A stretch of 64,000 nt of DNA from Candidatus Venteria ishoeyi. GTDB taxonomy: Bacteria; Pseudomonadota; Gammaproteobacteria; Beggiatoales; Beggiatoaceae. The number at the start of each line of letters is the position of its first letter. The first letter of the stretch is position 1. The notes under the pieces were generated by a model. The model saw only the letters and a program-made list of their open reading frames with translations, was not told where the DNA came from and did not search any database. Shown here one piece after another: positions 18,991 to 29,316 of this stretch. The position numbers were made by a program, and so were the translations under genes. The stretch covers positions 41,031-105,030 of the forward strand of contig NZ_JAUCGJ010000008.1 of NCBI RefSeq assembly GCF_030378065.1. The letters run 5' to 3'.

Positions 18991-20548
18991 ATTGATATAT
19001 CTGGTATTACTCATCCTGGGGTGTTGTATTATTCCAACACATATAGTACAAGCCAAAGAACAGCAGGGTATCTGGGTTGAAGCACTGGTCAGCACGCCCA
19101 ATCCTTACGTAAAAGAAACCGTCATTTACACCCTGCGTATTACCAGCACTGAACCCTGGCAAATTACCGAGCTTGAGCCATCTGCCCCTGCACTTTCCGG
19201 TATCATGTTATTAAAACGCCTGGAACAGGCACCGCGTTTTTACAGTAATCCTTACCGGGGCAAAACCTACAATGTTTCAGAATTTCACTATGCTTTAACG
19301 CCGCTGACTTTTGGGCAAATCACCATTCCCCCGGCTAAGGTCAAAATTATTTACCACAGCACCAGCAAATGGAACCCGTATAGTCGTAGCAGCAGCACGC
19401 AGACGCAACAAGTTGAACTCAGTAGTGCGGCACTGAAAATGGACATCAAACCCGCTGTCAGCAGTCTCGATAAATGGCAGCCTTTACAACAATTAAAAGT
19501 ACGGGGACAAGTGGATCGCACATCCGGACTCAACATTGGTGAACCGGTCAGCTTGAGTTTAATGGTTGAAGGCGGCATTGCTCGTGGCGAACAATTACCC
19601 GCGCCAATACTAAAAGTGGATGAAGCCGATTTTAAGGTCTATCCGGAAAATACCCTGATTGAAGAAACCCTGGCAAAAGACAATCGTTATCTTGGCGGAC
19701 GCCGCGTTGAAACCTATACCTTGATTCCGCAACGTGGCGGTTTATTAAAATTACCCCCGATTCAGATACCCTGGTGGGACTTAAAACGCCATCAAGCAAC
19801 CCGTGCAGAATGGCGTGGAGAAAATCTGCTGATTAAAGGTGGCGGCATTGCCACTGCTGAAGATGAGCAACAGGCACGAAGTGCCGCCGCTTCCGGCAGC
19901 CTGTCCTGGATGTGGTTGGTATTGTCCAATTTTGTATTTCTGGCCATCGGCTGGTGGATAGGCGCGGGTCGTCCCGGCAAAGAAATCATGCAGGAAAAAG
20001 CCTTGCAGACTTGGCACTGGCTGCTGCTTGGCCTGCGCTGGTTTTGGCAGCGCAGCGCGGCATTACGCAATAAATTTCCCCAGGACAGTTTCCGCGAAGC
20101 CGGTGAAAACCTGCACCGCTACGCCACTGCGCCCGTTACCTATCTACCGCAGCGTATTTATCAGCTCAGTTTATTTGCACCACTGCGCTCATTTCGCTTT
20201 TTACGGGCGATTGAAGCAGAAACCGAAGCCAAAGCACTGGCAGCGCAACTGATGCGCTTTTCCCATGAAACCACAGGCACTGCTTTATTAACCCCCTTAC
20301 CCGTGATTGCACGCAGTCTGGCTGCCACTTATCCATCATTAAATAAAACACGTTTACTGCAATTGTGCCAAAGCCTGGATCAAGCTTGTTTTGATCGTCC
20401 GGCAGCCTTTGACGCACGCCAATGGAAAATGGAATGTCGGCGGGTTTTCCAGTATTTACCCTTGTATAAACCCAAACCGCATTGTCCTGATGACAATCGT
20501 TTGCCCGGTTTAAATCCCGTTGCAGGATGTGTACTGCGCAGCACTTAA
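18983..20548 (+). CDS. batD: BatD-like protein (aerotolerance-type, membrane anchored)
   Basis: A 521-residue exported protein with a signal peptide (about 1-24, ending VQA). A large periplasmic portion of immunoglobulin-like beta domains follows ([11 protein letters not shown] and [20 protein letters not shown] are typical of BatD). One membrane helix lies at about 310-327, and the cytoplasmic tail is basic, helical and Trp/Arg-rich. BatD normally belongs to a MoxR-BatA-BatB-BatC/D set linked to stress tolerance; none of those partners is adjacent here, which is unusual. The start overlaps the upstream kinase gene by eight bases, so the two are translationally linked. The symbol rests on domain resemblance only. 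Confidence 0.75.
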   Translation: MNKLIYLVLLILGCCIIPTHIVQAKEQQGIWVEALVSTPNPYVKETVIYTLRITSTEPWQITELEPSAPALSGIMLLKRLEQAPRFYSNPYRGKTYNVSEFHYALTPLTFGQITIPPAKVKIIYHSTSKWNPYSRSSSTQTQQVELSSAALKMDIKPAVSSLDKWQPLQQLKVRGQVDRTSGLNIGEPVSLSLMVEGGIARGEQLPAPILKVDEADFKVYPENTLIEETLAKDNRYLGGRRVETYTLIPQRGGLLKLPPIQIPWWDLKRHQATRAEWRGENLLIKGGGIATAEDEQQARSAAASGSLSWMWLVLSNFVFLAIGWWIGAGRPGKEIMQEKALQTWHWLLLGLRWFWQRSAALRNKFPQDSFREAGENLHRYATAPVTYLPQRIYQLSLFAPLRSFRFLRAIEAETEAKALAAQLMRFSHETTGTALLTPLPVIARSLAATYPSLNKTRLLQLCQSLDQACFDRPAAFDARQWKMECRRVFQYLPLYKPKPHCPDDNRLPGLNPVAGCVLRST

Positions 20549-20573
20549 CGTGCTATCAATCGAGAAATCCAGC

Positions 20574-21353
20574 ATGGCCGAATTTAAATTACCTGTTCAC
20601 TCGATTGTAAAACAAGGCCACACAGTTAATTATGCCACTGGACAACAGATCCGTTGCGTTTATATCTATCGCTGGAATCCAGAACATAATGACAATCCTT
20701 ATCTGGATCGTTATGAAGTTGACATTGAGCAAACCGGAATAATGGTATTAGATGTCCTGCTGTATATCAAAAATGCCATCGATCCCACATTAACATTTCG
20801 ACGCTCCTGCCGGGAAGGGGTATGTGGTTCCTGCGCGATGAATATCAATGGTCGCAACACCCTGGCCTGCATTAAACCAGTCACGGATTTGCAGGGCGAT
20901 CTGCGCATCTACCCCCTGCCGCATTTACCCGTGATTAAAGACCTGGTGGTGGATTTAAGCCATTTTTACGCACAACAGGCTACCACCCAGCCCTGGCTGA
21001 AAAGCCAAACCCCCGCACCACCGGATCATGAGCGCCTGCAAAGCAAAACTGAACGCGCCAAGCTCGATGGTTTATATGAATGTATTCTATGTGCCTGCTG
21101 CTCAACCAGTTGCCCTAGTTACTGGTGGAACAGTGAGCGTTATCTGGGACCCGCCACCTTACTGCAAAACTATCGCTGGGTCATAGACAGCCGTGACGAA
21201 GCCACTGGAGAGCGTCTGGATATGGTGGAAGATGCTTTTCGTTTATATCGCTGCCACACCATTATGAACTGCACCCAGGCTTGTCCTAAGGGTCTGAATC
21301 CCGCCAAGGCAATTACTCAGCTTAAACAATTATTGGTCAAAAGAAAAAGCTAA
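20574..21353 (+). CDS. sdhB: Succinate dehydrogenase/fumarate reductase iron-sulfur subunit
   Basis: A 259-residue SdhB/FrdB-type protein. The plant-type 2Fe-2S ligands are Cys79, Cys84, Cys87 and Cys99 ([15 protein letters not shown]...LAC). The C-terminal ferredoxin part has [12 protein letters not shown] and [17 protein letters not shown] for the 4Fe-4S and 3Fe-4S clusters. It carries electrons from the flavoprotein subunit to quinone at the inner membrane. ATG at 20574 ([15 protein letters not shown]) is chosen over an upstream in-frame ATG inside batD. No sdhA, sdhC or sdhD is nearby: it sits alone after batD, and its stop overlaps the stop of a convergent kinase gene by three bases. Confidence 0.93.
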   Translation: MAEFKLPVHSIVKQGHTVNYATGQQIRCVYIYRWNPEHNDNPYLDRYEVDIEQTGIMVLDVLLYIKNAIDPTLTFRRSCREGVCGSCAMNINGRNTLACIKPVTDLQGDLRIYPLPHLPVIKDLVVDLSHFYAQQATTQPWLKSQTPAPPDHERLQSKTERAKLDGLYECILCACCSTSCPSYWWNSERYLGPATLLQNYRWVIDSRDEATGERLDMVEDAFRLYRCHTIMNCTQACPKGLNPAKAITQLKQLLVKRKS

Positions 21354-24076
21354 ACAGCAGGTGCATTATGTTCAGCCCCGCCATTGGACTGTTCAGTCCG
21401 CTCAATCATCATCACATCCAGCGTATGATGAATTTCTGCCAGCAAATGATCGCTGTCATACAAGGCTTTTTGTAAAATCGTCGCGGCACTGCTGTGCAGG
21501 GCTTGCGCGTCATCATCATCCAGGTCTTTGGCAGTCAGTACCACAACGGGCAGGCTTTGCAGCTCATGTATACTGCGCAAATGCTGCAAAAATTCAAAAC
21601 CATCCATCACTGGCATCATTAAGTCCAGCAAAATTAACTCAGGTTTAAATTGCTCCAGACACTCCAGCGCCACTTTACCATTTTCTGCCTGAGTCACCTG
21701 CCAGCCATGTTTTCCCAGCATTTTACCAAGCACGTCACGCGTCGCTTCATCATCTTCGACCAGCAGCACTTGTTTATCAAGCGTCTGTGCTGACACATAC
21801 TGGTTGATCACCTTAAATAAATCATCCTGATTGACCGGTTTAAGCAGATATTCGGAAGCACCGATGGTATATCCCTGTTTCTGTTCTACTGACAAGGACA
21901 TCATAATCACCGGAATCAGCGCCAGTTCCGGATCCGTTTTTAAGGCCGACAAAGTCATCCAGCCATCCATATCCGGCATCATCACATCCAGGGTAATTGC
22001 TGCCGGACGCAGTTGTTTTGCCAGACGCAATCCTTCAGAACCGGTTGCCGCATGTACCACCTGATAACCAAAACTAGTAAAATAATGACTAATGGTCGTT
22101 GCACTTTGTTGGTTGCTGTCTATCACCAACAGGGTTCCAAAACCCGTAGTAGGTGGTTGTTGCGACAGCGCGGGCAGGCTAAGGGTAAAACAACTGCCTT
22201 TACCCACTGCACTCTCTAGCTGGATATCCCCCCCCATCAGTTTGGCAAAATGTTGACTAATCACCAGTCCCAGTCCCGTGCCACCAAATTTACGGGTTGT
22301 GCTGGAATCTGCCTGCATAAAAGGTTTAAACAACTTGTTTTGCTGTTCCGGTGTCATGCCGATGCCCGTATCGCTGACACTGAGTTTGACCCAATCACGA
22401 TGCCCCTGCCGGATATGCTGGGCGCTTAAGGTGATAACCCCGTTTTCAGTGAATTTACAGGCATTACTCAGCAAATTGAGCAAGGCCTGACGCAGCTTGA
22501 CACTGTCCGTATACAGTTGCCCCAGGTTTTCTGCTGCTTCAAATTGAAACTGATTGTGATTTTTAGCTGCCAGCAGCGCTGCGGTATGTTGAATATCCTG
22601 CAATAAATCAATTAATTGAAAACGTTCTTTGTGTAACTGCATTCTGCCCGCTTCCAGCTTGGACATATCCAGCACGTCATTAATCAAACCCAGCAAATGC
22701 TTACCTGAGTTAATAATACGATTCAGGTCAGCATCCATTTCCACAGACAAGGCTTGCAAATCATCAGTGGTCTGTAAATCCTCTTTCATCATTTCGCTAT
22801 AACCGATAATTGCATTCATCGGTGTGCGTAGCTCATGACTCATGTTGGCAATAAAACGGCTTTTCGCTTGATTGGCCTGCTCCGCCTGCAACTTGGCTTC
22901 ATGTAATGAGTGTTCATTTTTCTCCACAGATGCCATCATCATATTAAAATCCTGCGCCAGCAGACCCAGTTCGTCATGTCTGTTCGCTGGCGCGCGAATG
23001 TCACGCGCACCGCTTTTAACTTTTTCCAGCACTTCAGTAAGCCTTTCCAGTGGCACGCTGATTAATTGATTCAATAGTAGCGTCACCAGCATTGCCACCG
23101 CCAACACGATAAACAGGATAAGCAGCAGTCGCTCCTGAAAGTCATAAACGCTATGCAGCAGTTCTGGTGTGGGGCGTTGTGCTATCACCAACCAATTACC
23201 TAAGCTTGGCACAGGCACTTGCTCAAAAGACAAAGTCGTGGCATCCGAAATTAAATACCCCTGCTGCTGTTCGTGCATTTGTCTGGCCCAATCTTCACCA
23301 TATTCCAGAGCGAGCGCATAACCATGATCCAGGTCACGCTGCCCACCCCAGCGCAAATATTCATAGGGATGCATGGCAAAAAAACCCTGCTCATTCACCA
23401 AGCGACTGCCTTTTAGCGCATTGAGCAGTATTTTGGCATCCAGATTGGTAATCATCACACCCGCTTCTTTACCATTGGGATAAAATACCTTGGTCGCATA
23501 ACGGATCACCGGTTTATGCGGTTCTTCTATCTGCCCACGCTCACGGTTCAGATCCAAGGGGGAAATCAGCATTTCTTCTGCCGCAAGCTGCATGGTATCG
23601 CTGAAATAATAACGATTGGCTTTGTTTTGCAGGCGTTTTTGTGGTATGACAAAAAAACTGTCTTGATGCTTATCTACCCGCACCCGCTCCTGTCCGGTCT
23701 CATCTAAATAACGCACCTGATAATAATGTCCACGCGCTGTAGAAAATGCCAAAAATTCAGCTTCCAGTGTGCGACGTGCTTTTTCTCGGGTAATTTCATC
23801 ACTTTGCGCATCAGAACTATGCTGTTGCAAATAATTTAACAAGGGTGTGGATTTACTTAAAAACTCAATATCACTACGCGCACTTAGCAGAAAAAATGAG
23901 ACTTCACGTTTTAATTTCTGTACTTGCTCAGCTTGCTTTCTCAGCTCTTGTTGAGTTAAGGTTTTAGAGGAATTTTGAATGGCCAATATACCGATGACCA
24001 TAGCGGGGATTAAAGCTACAAGCAGAAAACTTGCCGCCAGGCGGGTACGAAAACGGTGGAAAAAACTAAGTTGCAT
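21350..24076 (-). CDS. Membrane hybrid histidine kinase (extracellular sensor, HAMP, HisKA, HATPase, two REC)
   Basis: A 908-residue hybrid kinase. An N-terminal membrane helix (about 12-30) and a second near 325-345 bracket a large periplasmic domain of dCache/Cache type ([31 protein letters not shown]). HAMP follows (about 348-400), then HisKA ([13 protein letters not shown], about 412). HATPase ([23 protein letters not shown]) is followed by two receivers with acceptors in [11 protein letters not shown] (about 698) and [12 protein letters not shown] (about 819). It ends tail to tail with sdhB, with overlapping stop codons (CTAA). No DNA-binding output or partner regulator is adjacent. Confidence 0.9.
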   Translation of the reverse strand: MQLSFFHRFRTRLAASFLLVALIPAMVIGILAIQNSSKTLTQQELRKQAEQVQKLKREVSFFLLSARSDIEFLSKSTPLLNYLQQHSSDAQSDEITREKARRTLEAEFLAFSTARGHYYQVRYLDETGQERVRVDKHQDSFFVIPQKRLQNKANRYYFSDTMQLAAEEMLISPLDLNRERGQIEEPHKPVIRYATKVFYPNGKEAGVMITNLDAKILLNALKGSRLVNEQGFFAMHPYEYLRWGGQRDLDHGYALALEYGEDWARQMHEQQQGYLISDATTLSFEQVPVPSLGNWLVIAQRPTPELLHSVYDFQERLLLILFIVLAVAMLVTLLLNQLISVPLERLTEVLEKVKSGARDIRAPANRHDELGLLAQDFNMMMASVEKNEHSLHEAKLQAEQANQAKSRFIANMSHELRTPMNAIIGYSEMMKEDLQTTDDLQALSVEMDADLNRIINSGKHLLGLINDVLDMSKLEAGRMQLHKERFQLIDLLQDIQHTAALLAAKNHNQFQFEAAENLGQLYTDSVKLRQALLNLLSNACKFTENGVITLSAQHIRQGHRDWVKLSVSDTGIGMTPEQQNKLFKPFMQADSSTTRKFGGTGLGLVISQHFAKLMGGDIQLESAVGKGSCFTLSLPALSQQPPTTGFGTLLVIDSNQQSATTISHYFTSFGYQVVHAATGSEGLRLAKQLRPAAITLDVMMPDMDGWMTLSALKTDPELALIPVIMMSLSVEQKQGYTIGASEYLLKPVNQDDLFKVINQYVSAQTLDKQVLLVEDDEATRDVLGKMLGKHGWQVTQAENGKVALECLEQFKPELILLDLMMPVMDGFEFLQHLRSIHELQSLPVVVLTAKDLDDDDAQALHSSAATILQKALYDSDHLLAEIHHTLDVMMIERTEQSNGGAEHNAPAV

Positions 24077-24329
24077 GTTAGAGAATACTCTTAACCGTGA
24101 AAATCACCACAGCGTGTGCGCAGAGGTATGGTATAAAATATATTTATAATTATGTAGTGATTATGCCACAAAGCATCCGTTTATAACCAGAACCTTTCGT
24201 CTGCCAAGCAAGGATTTGCCACTCCTGTACCATTTAAATCTTCTAGCAAATGTGATCCCGGCTTGACATGAAATCTAGTACTGGTAAATTTCATATTTTT
24301 TAACCAATCATGAGTCAATCAAGCATCAC
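24077..24329. other. Intergenic region between divergent genes
   Basis: About 250 bases separate the starts of a minus-strand kinase and a plus-strand unknown gene, so promoters for both must lie here. It is AT-rich near the kinase. I see no repeat or strong hairpin. Confidence 0.4.
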
Positions 24330-25220
24330 ATGTTGAATTTCAAAACCCTGTTGCAATTAGGCTTGTTATTACTGGCGGCTGGCCTTGGCGCAGGCAAAGC
24401 CTGGCTGGATGAGCAGTTACAGCTTGCCGCGCGCAACATGGTTGCCCAGTTTGCAGCAGATGCACGTATTCAGTATCAAAACCTGTATATGAGTCTGCCC
24501 ATGAATGCCGTGATGCAGGGGGTACATATACAAGCAACACAGGGACAGGACTTTTTTATTAAGCGTATTACCCTGTATCAACTCCATCAGTTAGGTCATA
24601 CGCAAAGCATTCCAGATAAGCTGCACTTATATTTTGAAGGTGTTCAATTAGCGGGCAAGGACTTATTTCCCCCACTATTAAAGACGGCATTAAAAGCCAG
24701 CGGTTATGGGGCTTATCTGCCCGACAAGCTTCCCAGTGCTAAAACTTTGCATTTAAATATTGAAATACAGACACAAATCGAGGCGAAAACCGGTACCGCT
24801 CAGGCGCAAATTCAGGTGGATAGTCCGCAACTAGGCGTAATGCAAGCCACACTCCAGTGGCAGGGCATTAATTTTCAGCAATTTTCTATCGCAGATGTCC
24901 GCTGGCAACACGCCACTGTAGATTATCAAGCAGGCAGCTTATTTGCTGATATTTTTAAACAATTAGCCCTTCAGCAACAACAAACCGTTCCCACCATACA
25001 AACACAATTGATACAACAAGTGGCAAAGGGTATACGCGGCAGTTTAGACAAGCCTTCCCAACAAGCCTTACTGCAATGGCTTAAAAACCCAACAAAAATT
25101 TCACTGGAAATCCAGCCGGAACCTGCAATCAGTATTAATCAACTGCTGTATACCATGCCAGGCCAATGGGCTAAACAACTGGGTTTATCGATTCGCAGTA
25201 AGGCGACTGCGGATAAATAA
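24330..25220 (+). CDS. Unknown membrane-anchored protein
   Basis: A 296-residue protein I do not recognise. An N-terminal hydrophobic helix (about residues 5-24) is an uncleaved anchor or signal peptide, and the rest is predicted to be extracytoplasmic. The body alternates beta-rich stretches (MQGVHIQATQGQDFFIKRIT, KTLHLNIEIQTQIEAKTG) with a Gln-rich helix near 210-240. This looks loosely like AsmA/DUF945-type periplasmic beta repeats, but that is a weak impression. The stop meets the stop of the convergent pabC gene with no gap. No clear Shine-Dalgarno precedes the ATG, so the exact start is uncertain. Confidence 0.65.
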   Translation: MLNFKTLLQLGLLLLAAGLGAGKAWLDEQLQLAARNMVAQFAADARIQYQNLYMSLPMNAVMQGVHIQATQGQDFFIKRITLYQLHQLGHTQSIPDKLHLYFEGVQLAGKDLFPPLLKTALKASGYGAYLPDKLPSAKTLHLNIEIQTQIEAKTGTAQAQIQVDSPQLGVMQATLQWQGINFQQFSIADVRWQHATVDYQAGSLFADIFKQLALQQQQTVPTIQTQLIQQVAKGIRGSLDKPSQQALLQWLKNPTKISLEIQPEPAISINQLLYTMPGQWAKQLGLSIRSKATADK

Positions 25221-26054
25221 TCATTTTAAATCCCGCTTATTTTGTGGCTGAGCGAAAACTTCGGGAATGGCATTTTGTTCTATTAACCAACGCTGTAATT
25301 GCCGCACCTGCTCAATAACAGGCCAGCATTGCTGTTGCAGACGGATAACCGGCCACAGCCCGATAATGCTGTTGGTTAAAAATACCGCTTGCGCGTCATA
25401 CAGGCGTTGCAACGAACATTCACAAACAGTCACGGCATGATGTTGGCAAATCAGGCGGCGTATAATGCCAGCCACACCACAGTGCTTTAAATCTGGCGTG
25501 TGTAACTGCTTGTTTTCAATCCAGAACAGGTTGCTTTGCGTGCCTTCTATCACCAAGCCTTCGCTATCTAACATTAAACCTTCTGCAATATCTGGCTCTT
25601 GCCATTCCTGTCGCGCCAGTACCTGTTCCAGGCGGTTGAGGTGTTTAATACCGGCCAGCGCCGGTTGCCTTGCCAGGCGAATCTGACACAGTCGCAGCTG
25701 AACGCCATCGCGGGTAAAGTGTTGAGGATATTCTGGAAAGGGAGAGGGGATTAAAAAATGCGCAGGCTCAGGATTTGCGGGAGGGCGATAACCGCGCCCA
25801 CCACAACCACGGGTAATCAGACATTTTAATACGCCACATTTTACACTTTGACTGGCATGGCGCATGTCTGCCCGTAATAAATCAGCATCTGGGAAAGGGA
25901 TACCCAGACGCTCGCAACCATCTTGTAAACGCTGCCAATGCAGTGAGTGATTTAAGATCTGCCCTTGCGCCACCGCCATCGTGGTGAACAGACCATCACC
26001 ATATAATAGTCCCCGATCCTGGATGGAAATTGTATGCGCATCAAGAGAAGTCAT
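25221..26054 (-). CDS. pabC: Aminodeoxychorismate lyase (PLP, class IV aminotransferase fold)
   Basis: A 277-residue PLP enzyme of fold type IV. It converts aminodeoxychorismate to p-aminobenzoate and pyruvate in folate synthesis. The family N-terminal motif SIQDRGLLYGDGLFTTM and the PLP lysine in AGIKHLNRLEQ (K137) are present, along with the EGTQSNLFW phosphate-binding region. The protein starts slightly later than E. coli PabC, so the first beta strand is short. It lies 87 bases downstream of the NuoM-like A gene on the same strand and could be read from the same messenger, although its function is unrelated. D-amino acid aminotransferase is a less likely alternative. Confidence 0.85.
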   Translation of the reverse strand: MTSLDAHTISIQDRGLLYGDGLFTTMAVAQGQILNHSLHWQRLQDGCERLGIPFPDADLLRADMRHASQSVKCGVLKCLITRGCGGRGYRPPANPEPAHFLIPSPFPEYPQHFTRDGVQLRLCQIRLARQPALAGIKHLNRLEQVLARQEWQEPDIAEGLMLDSEGLVIEGTQSNLFWIENKQLHTPDLKHCGVAGIIRRLICQHHAVTVCECSLQRLYDAQAVFLTNSIIGLWPVIRLQQQCWPVIEQVRQLQRWLIEQNAIPEVFAQPQNKRDLK

Positions 26055-26141
26055 GTGGCAAAATTTTTTGTATTGATTGTTTGGCTGATTCTATTCCAAA
26101 AAATCGGCTACAGGTCATTTCCGGGGTAAAAAATGTGGGAA

Positions 26142-27644
26142 TTATAAACCTTGCAACCAGGCAGTCCCAACAGGTTGAATTATATCCAATAACAAAGCAG
26201 GGTATAGTCCCACCAGCAGGATGCAAAAAGCCAACACCATCATGATCAATAATTCACGGCGGCGTAAATCGATTAAGCTGGCAACCCCGTCATTTTTAAT
26301 GGGGCCAAGCAGGGCGCGGCGATAGAAGCTCAACGTATAAGCGGCGCTGAGTACCACGCCGAGCAAAGCGGCAATACCCGCACCGGTATGGCTGTGCAAT
26401 ACGCTCAACAAAAGCAGAAACTCAGCAGGAAAGCCGTTGGTGCCGGGAATGCCAATGCTGGCTAAGGCGAACAGGAAAAACAAGGCGGTAAATAAAGGCA
26501 TACGTTGCGCCACGCCACCTAAAGCAACAAAATCCGTACTGCCAAGACGCTGATGCAGAAAGCCCGTGAGCAGAAATAAACCACTTGCAACCACAGTGAA
26601 ATTAAGTAGTTGCAATACCGCGCCCTGAAAACCATGCAGGTTAAATGAGGCAATAGCCAATACGATCAAGCCCACATGGCTGATGGAAGCATAAGCCAGC
26701 ATCCGCCGCAGATTGGTTTGACTCAGCGCGGCTACTGCACCATATAAAACTCCGATAATACCCAGCGCGGCAAGTAACCAGTGATATTGCTGGGCGGCCT
26801 CTGGTGCCAGTGGCACCAGAAAACGCAGCAGGCCATAAGCGCCGAGTTTTAAACCAGTGATTAAAGCGGCAACGGCTGCGGGGCCTTCCATGGCTAATGT
26901 CGGCAGCCAGGTATGCAATGGAAATAAGGGTGTTTTTACGCCAAAGCCAATCAATAACAGGAAAAATAGCAGAGCTTGCGCTTCTACGGGCAGAGGGTTT
27001 GCCAATAAGGTGACATAATCAAAGCTGAGATGTTCAAAGATTGTACCGCCCTGAGTTGCCAGTTGCGCCTGTGCATAATTAAATGCAGCCCATAACAGGC
27101 CAAATAATAAAGGTACGCCCCCGGCGAGCATGAGCATGGTGTATTGAATCGCGGCATAACGACGTAACGGCCCGGTTCCCCATAAGCTGATCAGGAAATA
27201 AATCGGGATCAGGGTTAACTCCCAGAACAGGAAAAACAATAAGGTGTCCAGTGCGCAGAAAACCCCCAGGGTTGCGCTTTGCAGCAGCAATAATAAGGCG
27301 TAATAAATGCGGGGCATTTTATGAATGCTGTTCCAGGAAGAGGCGATAACAGCGGCAAACAGCAGGCTGGTAAAGGGTAAAAACAACACAGAAACCCCAT
27401 CCACACCCAGTTGGTAATAGACGTTCAGGCCTGAAATCCAGGGATAAGATTCACTGAATTGAAACACTTCTGCACGCGAGGCATCAAAATTTAATGCCAG
27501 TATCAAACTGAATAACAGGGTTAATAAGCTGGCAGCTAAGGCAATGGCACGCGGATGCGGGCCGCGTGGCAAAATACTGATAAGGATTAATCCCAGTATC
27601 GGGGTAAGCAGCAGAATACTCAGCCAGGGAAAAGCAGATGACAT
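26142..27644 (-). CDS. NuoM/NdhD-like proton-translocating subunit A of the DAB-type cluster
   Basis: A 500-residue polytopic protein with about 14 membrane helices, of the proton_antipo_M family (NuoM, NdhD, MrpD). Typical features are LGVDGVSVLFLPFTSLL near the N-terminus, the helix-5 Glu in LFFLFWELTLIPIYFLISLW, and the Lys-containing GFGVKTPLFPLHTWLPTLAMEGP segment, both needed for proton transfer in complex I. It is the most downstream of four antiporter-like genes grouped with dabA, and lies 13 bases after subunit B. No other complex I subunits (hydrophilic arm, NuoH, NuoA, NuoJ, NuoK) are present, so it is not part of an ordinary nuo operon. Confidence 0.85.
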   Translation of the reverse strand: MSSAFPWLSILLLTPILGLILISILPRGPHPRAIALAASLLTLLFSLILALNFDASRAEVFQFSESYPWISGLNVYYQLGVDGVSVLFLPFTSLLFAAVIASSWNSIHKMPRIYYALLLLLQSATLGVFCALDTLLFFLFWELTLIPIYFLISLWGTGPLRRYAAIQYTMLMLAGGVPLLFGLLWAAFNYAQAQLATQGGTIFEHLSFDYVTLLANPLPVEAQALLFFLLLIGFGVKTPLFPLHTWLPTLAMEGPAAVAALITGLKLGAYGLLRFLVPLAPEAAQQYHWLLAALGIIGVLYGAVAALSQTNLRRMLAYASISHVGLIVLAIASFNLHGFQGAVLQLLNFTVVASGLFLLTGFLHQRLGSTDFVALGGVAQRMPLFTALFFLFALASIGIPGTNGFPAEFLLLLSVLHSHTGAGIAALLGVVLSAAYTLSFYRRALLGPIKNDGVASLIDLRRRELLIMMVLAFCILLVGLYPALLLDIIQPVGTAWLQGL

Positions 27645-27657
27645 AATAGCGTTTCCT

Positions 27658-29172
27658 TTAATGCGTCACAGGTGTCGTGGTAAATAAGGTACTGAGGGTG
27701 TTGACTGCGGTTTCAGTCAATTCCAGCCAGGGCGTAAAATAAAAGCCCACGACCGGCATCAGAATAATAAAAAATAGTGCCAGCAGCCATTCGATGGGGT
27801 TGGCCTTGGCAACCTCCTGATAGCCATCTTGTTCAGTGGCTGGAGCCAGAAAAGCACGCTGGAAAGCCCAGAGTAGAAAACCGGCAGCCACTACGTTACC
27901 CAGCGCCGCAGCAATCGTGACTAAAGCGCCAAAACGGTGAATCGCAGCCTCCAGCACCAGATGCACGGCATCAAAACCCGGCGTACCGGGCATCCCGACA
28001 ATCGACAGACCCGCAACAAAAAATGCAATACCAATCAGAGGAATGCGATCAAACAGTCCCCCCAGTGCAGATAGCGATGTGGTATTCGTGCGCCGAAAGA
28101 CCAACCCCATCATTAACAGCAAGCCCGCGCCAGCCAGACCAAAGTTAGCAGAAAGCAATACCGCGCCCTGCAAGGCAATGGCTTCCAGAGTGAATAAACC
28201 AATAATTAAAATACTGGTGTGACTGACCACGGCAAACGCCAGCAAACGCCGTAAATTGTTCTGCTGGGTTGCCAGTAGCGCGGCATAAAATACGCCTATC
28301 ACTGCAAATGCAATGACAAAGGGTTGCCATTGTATGACGGCTTCAGGCACCAGTGGGAAAACAAAGCGCAACAAACCATAAATACCGGTTTTTAAGCCTA
28401 ACAAAAACACCGGGGCAACCGCGACAGTGCCATGCTCGGCAGTCAGCGGCAGCCAGCCATGCAGTGGAAACAAGGGAATACGGATAGCCAGACCATAAAA
28501 TAACAGGAAAAATACCACCGATTGCAGACCACTTTTTACCGGCGTCTGCGCCAGTTCCAGTAAATCAAAACTCCAGACTCCGTTGTGAGTGTCAGCATAA
28601 TTCCAGCCCAGCATGATAATGCCTGCGGTTAATAACACCAGACTCAAGCCCATAAATTGCCAGAATCGGGTCAAGGCCAGGGATTTTACCGGAGAAGTTG
28701 CCCAACGCCATAGCAGATAACCTAAAACCAGCAGTTGTAAGATGGTAAAAAATAGAAACCAAAGCAGATTCAGCGTGCTGTAGAGTCCCATTAAAGTGGC
28801 TTCAACCACAAACACCACCGCCAGAAAGCTGGACTGTGGCTCCAGCGGTCGCACCCTGCCATAAAGAATCACCATCAGACTGATGACGGCACTGAGCAGT
28901 ATAAATAAAATACTGACACCATCCACTGCATTATGCCAGCCCAGCCAATCCAGGCGCTCGGCAAATTGCAGGGCGCTGTTGCTGGTGTCGTAATGTTGAT
29001 ACATGAAAATGGCAATTAAAATTTCAGCCAATGCCGCAACAATTGCCAGCGGAAACACCAACGTGGTTTTGCGCAGAGCAATAATCAACGCTGCCGCAAT
29101 CAGGGGCAGAAGTTGCAGCAGTATCAATGGCGGGTAGCCAGTTTGTGTGGACCAGAGGATTTCGTTCATCAT
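27658..29172 (-). CDS. NuoM-like proton-translocating subunit B of the DAB-type cluster (divergent)
   Basis: A 504-residue polytopic protein of the same proton_antipo_M family but more divergent. It keeps WHNAVDGVSILFILLSAVI and GLAIRIPLFPLHGWLPLTAEH. However, the helix-5 region reads LNLLWFLFFTILQLLVLGYL, where NuoM has W-E, so the key glutamate appears replaced. The lysine before the PLFPLH motif is also replaced (AIRIPLFP instead of GVKTPLFP). This points to loss of one proton path or a structural role. ATG at 29172 is chosen; an in-frame TTG five codons upstream is less likely. It lies between the NuoL-like gene and subunit A. Confidence 0.8.
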   Translation of the reverse strand: MMNEILWSTQTGYPPLILLQLLPLIAAALIIALRKTTLVFPLAIVAALAEILIAIFMYQHYDTSNSALQFAERLDWLGWHNAVDGVSILFILLSAVISLMVILYGRVRPLEPQSSFLAVVFVVEATLMGLYSTLNLLWFLFFTILQLLVLGYLLWRWATSPVKSLALTRFWQFMGLSLVLLTAGIIMLGWNYADTHNGVWSFDLLELAQTPVKSGLQSVVFFLLFYGLAIRIPLFPLHGWLPLTAEHGTVAVAPVFLLGLKTGIYGLLRFVFPLVPEAVIQWQPFVIAFAVIGVFYAALLATQQNNLRRLLAFAVVSHTSILIIGLFTLEAIALQGAVLLSANFGLAGAGLLLMMGLVFRRTNTTSLSALGGLFDRIPLIGIAFFVAGLSIVGMPGTPGFDAVHLVLEAAIHRFGALVTIAAALGNVVAAGFLLWAFQRAFLAPATEQDGYQEVAKANPIEWLLALFFIILMPVVGFYFTPWLELTETAVNTLSTLFTTTPVTH

Positions 29173-29230
29173 AAAAATTTTTACCAAAATTTTTAACTTA
29201 ATTAAAAGGCATTCGCCTTTGCGTTTTACC

Positions 29231-29283
29231 TCGTTCCCAATGTTTTCGTTGGGAATGCCTGCCTTGGAAGCTCCAGCTTCCTA
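29231..29283. repeat. Two adjacent hairpin repeats inside the DAB-type operon
   Basis: GTTCCCAA/TTGGGAAT (29233-29256) forms a stem with a short loop, followed by GGAAGCT/AGCTTCC (29265-29281). Such palindromes are typical dispersed repeats in large sulfur bacteria (remembered pattern). Position between the NuoL-like gene and NuoM-like B makes them candidate processing or attenuation sites in the long transcript. Confidence 0.6.
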
Positions 29284-29316
29284 TGTCTTGTTCGGCAAGT
29301 CAGCACTTGCAACATG

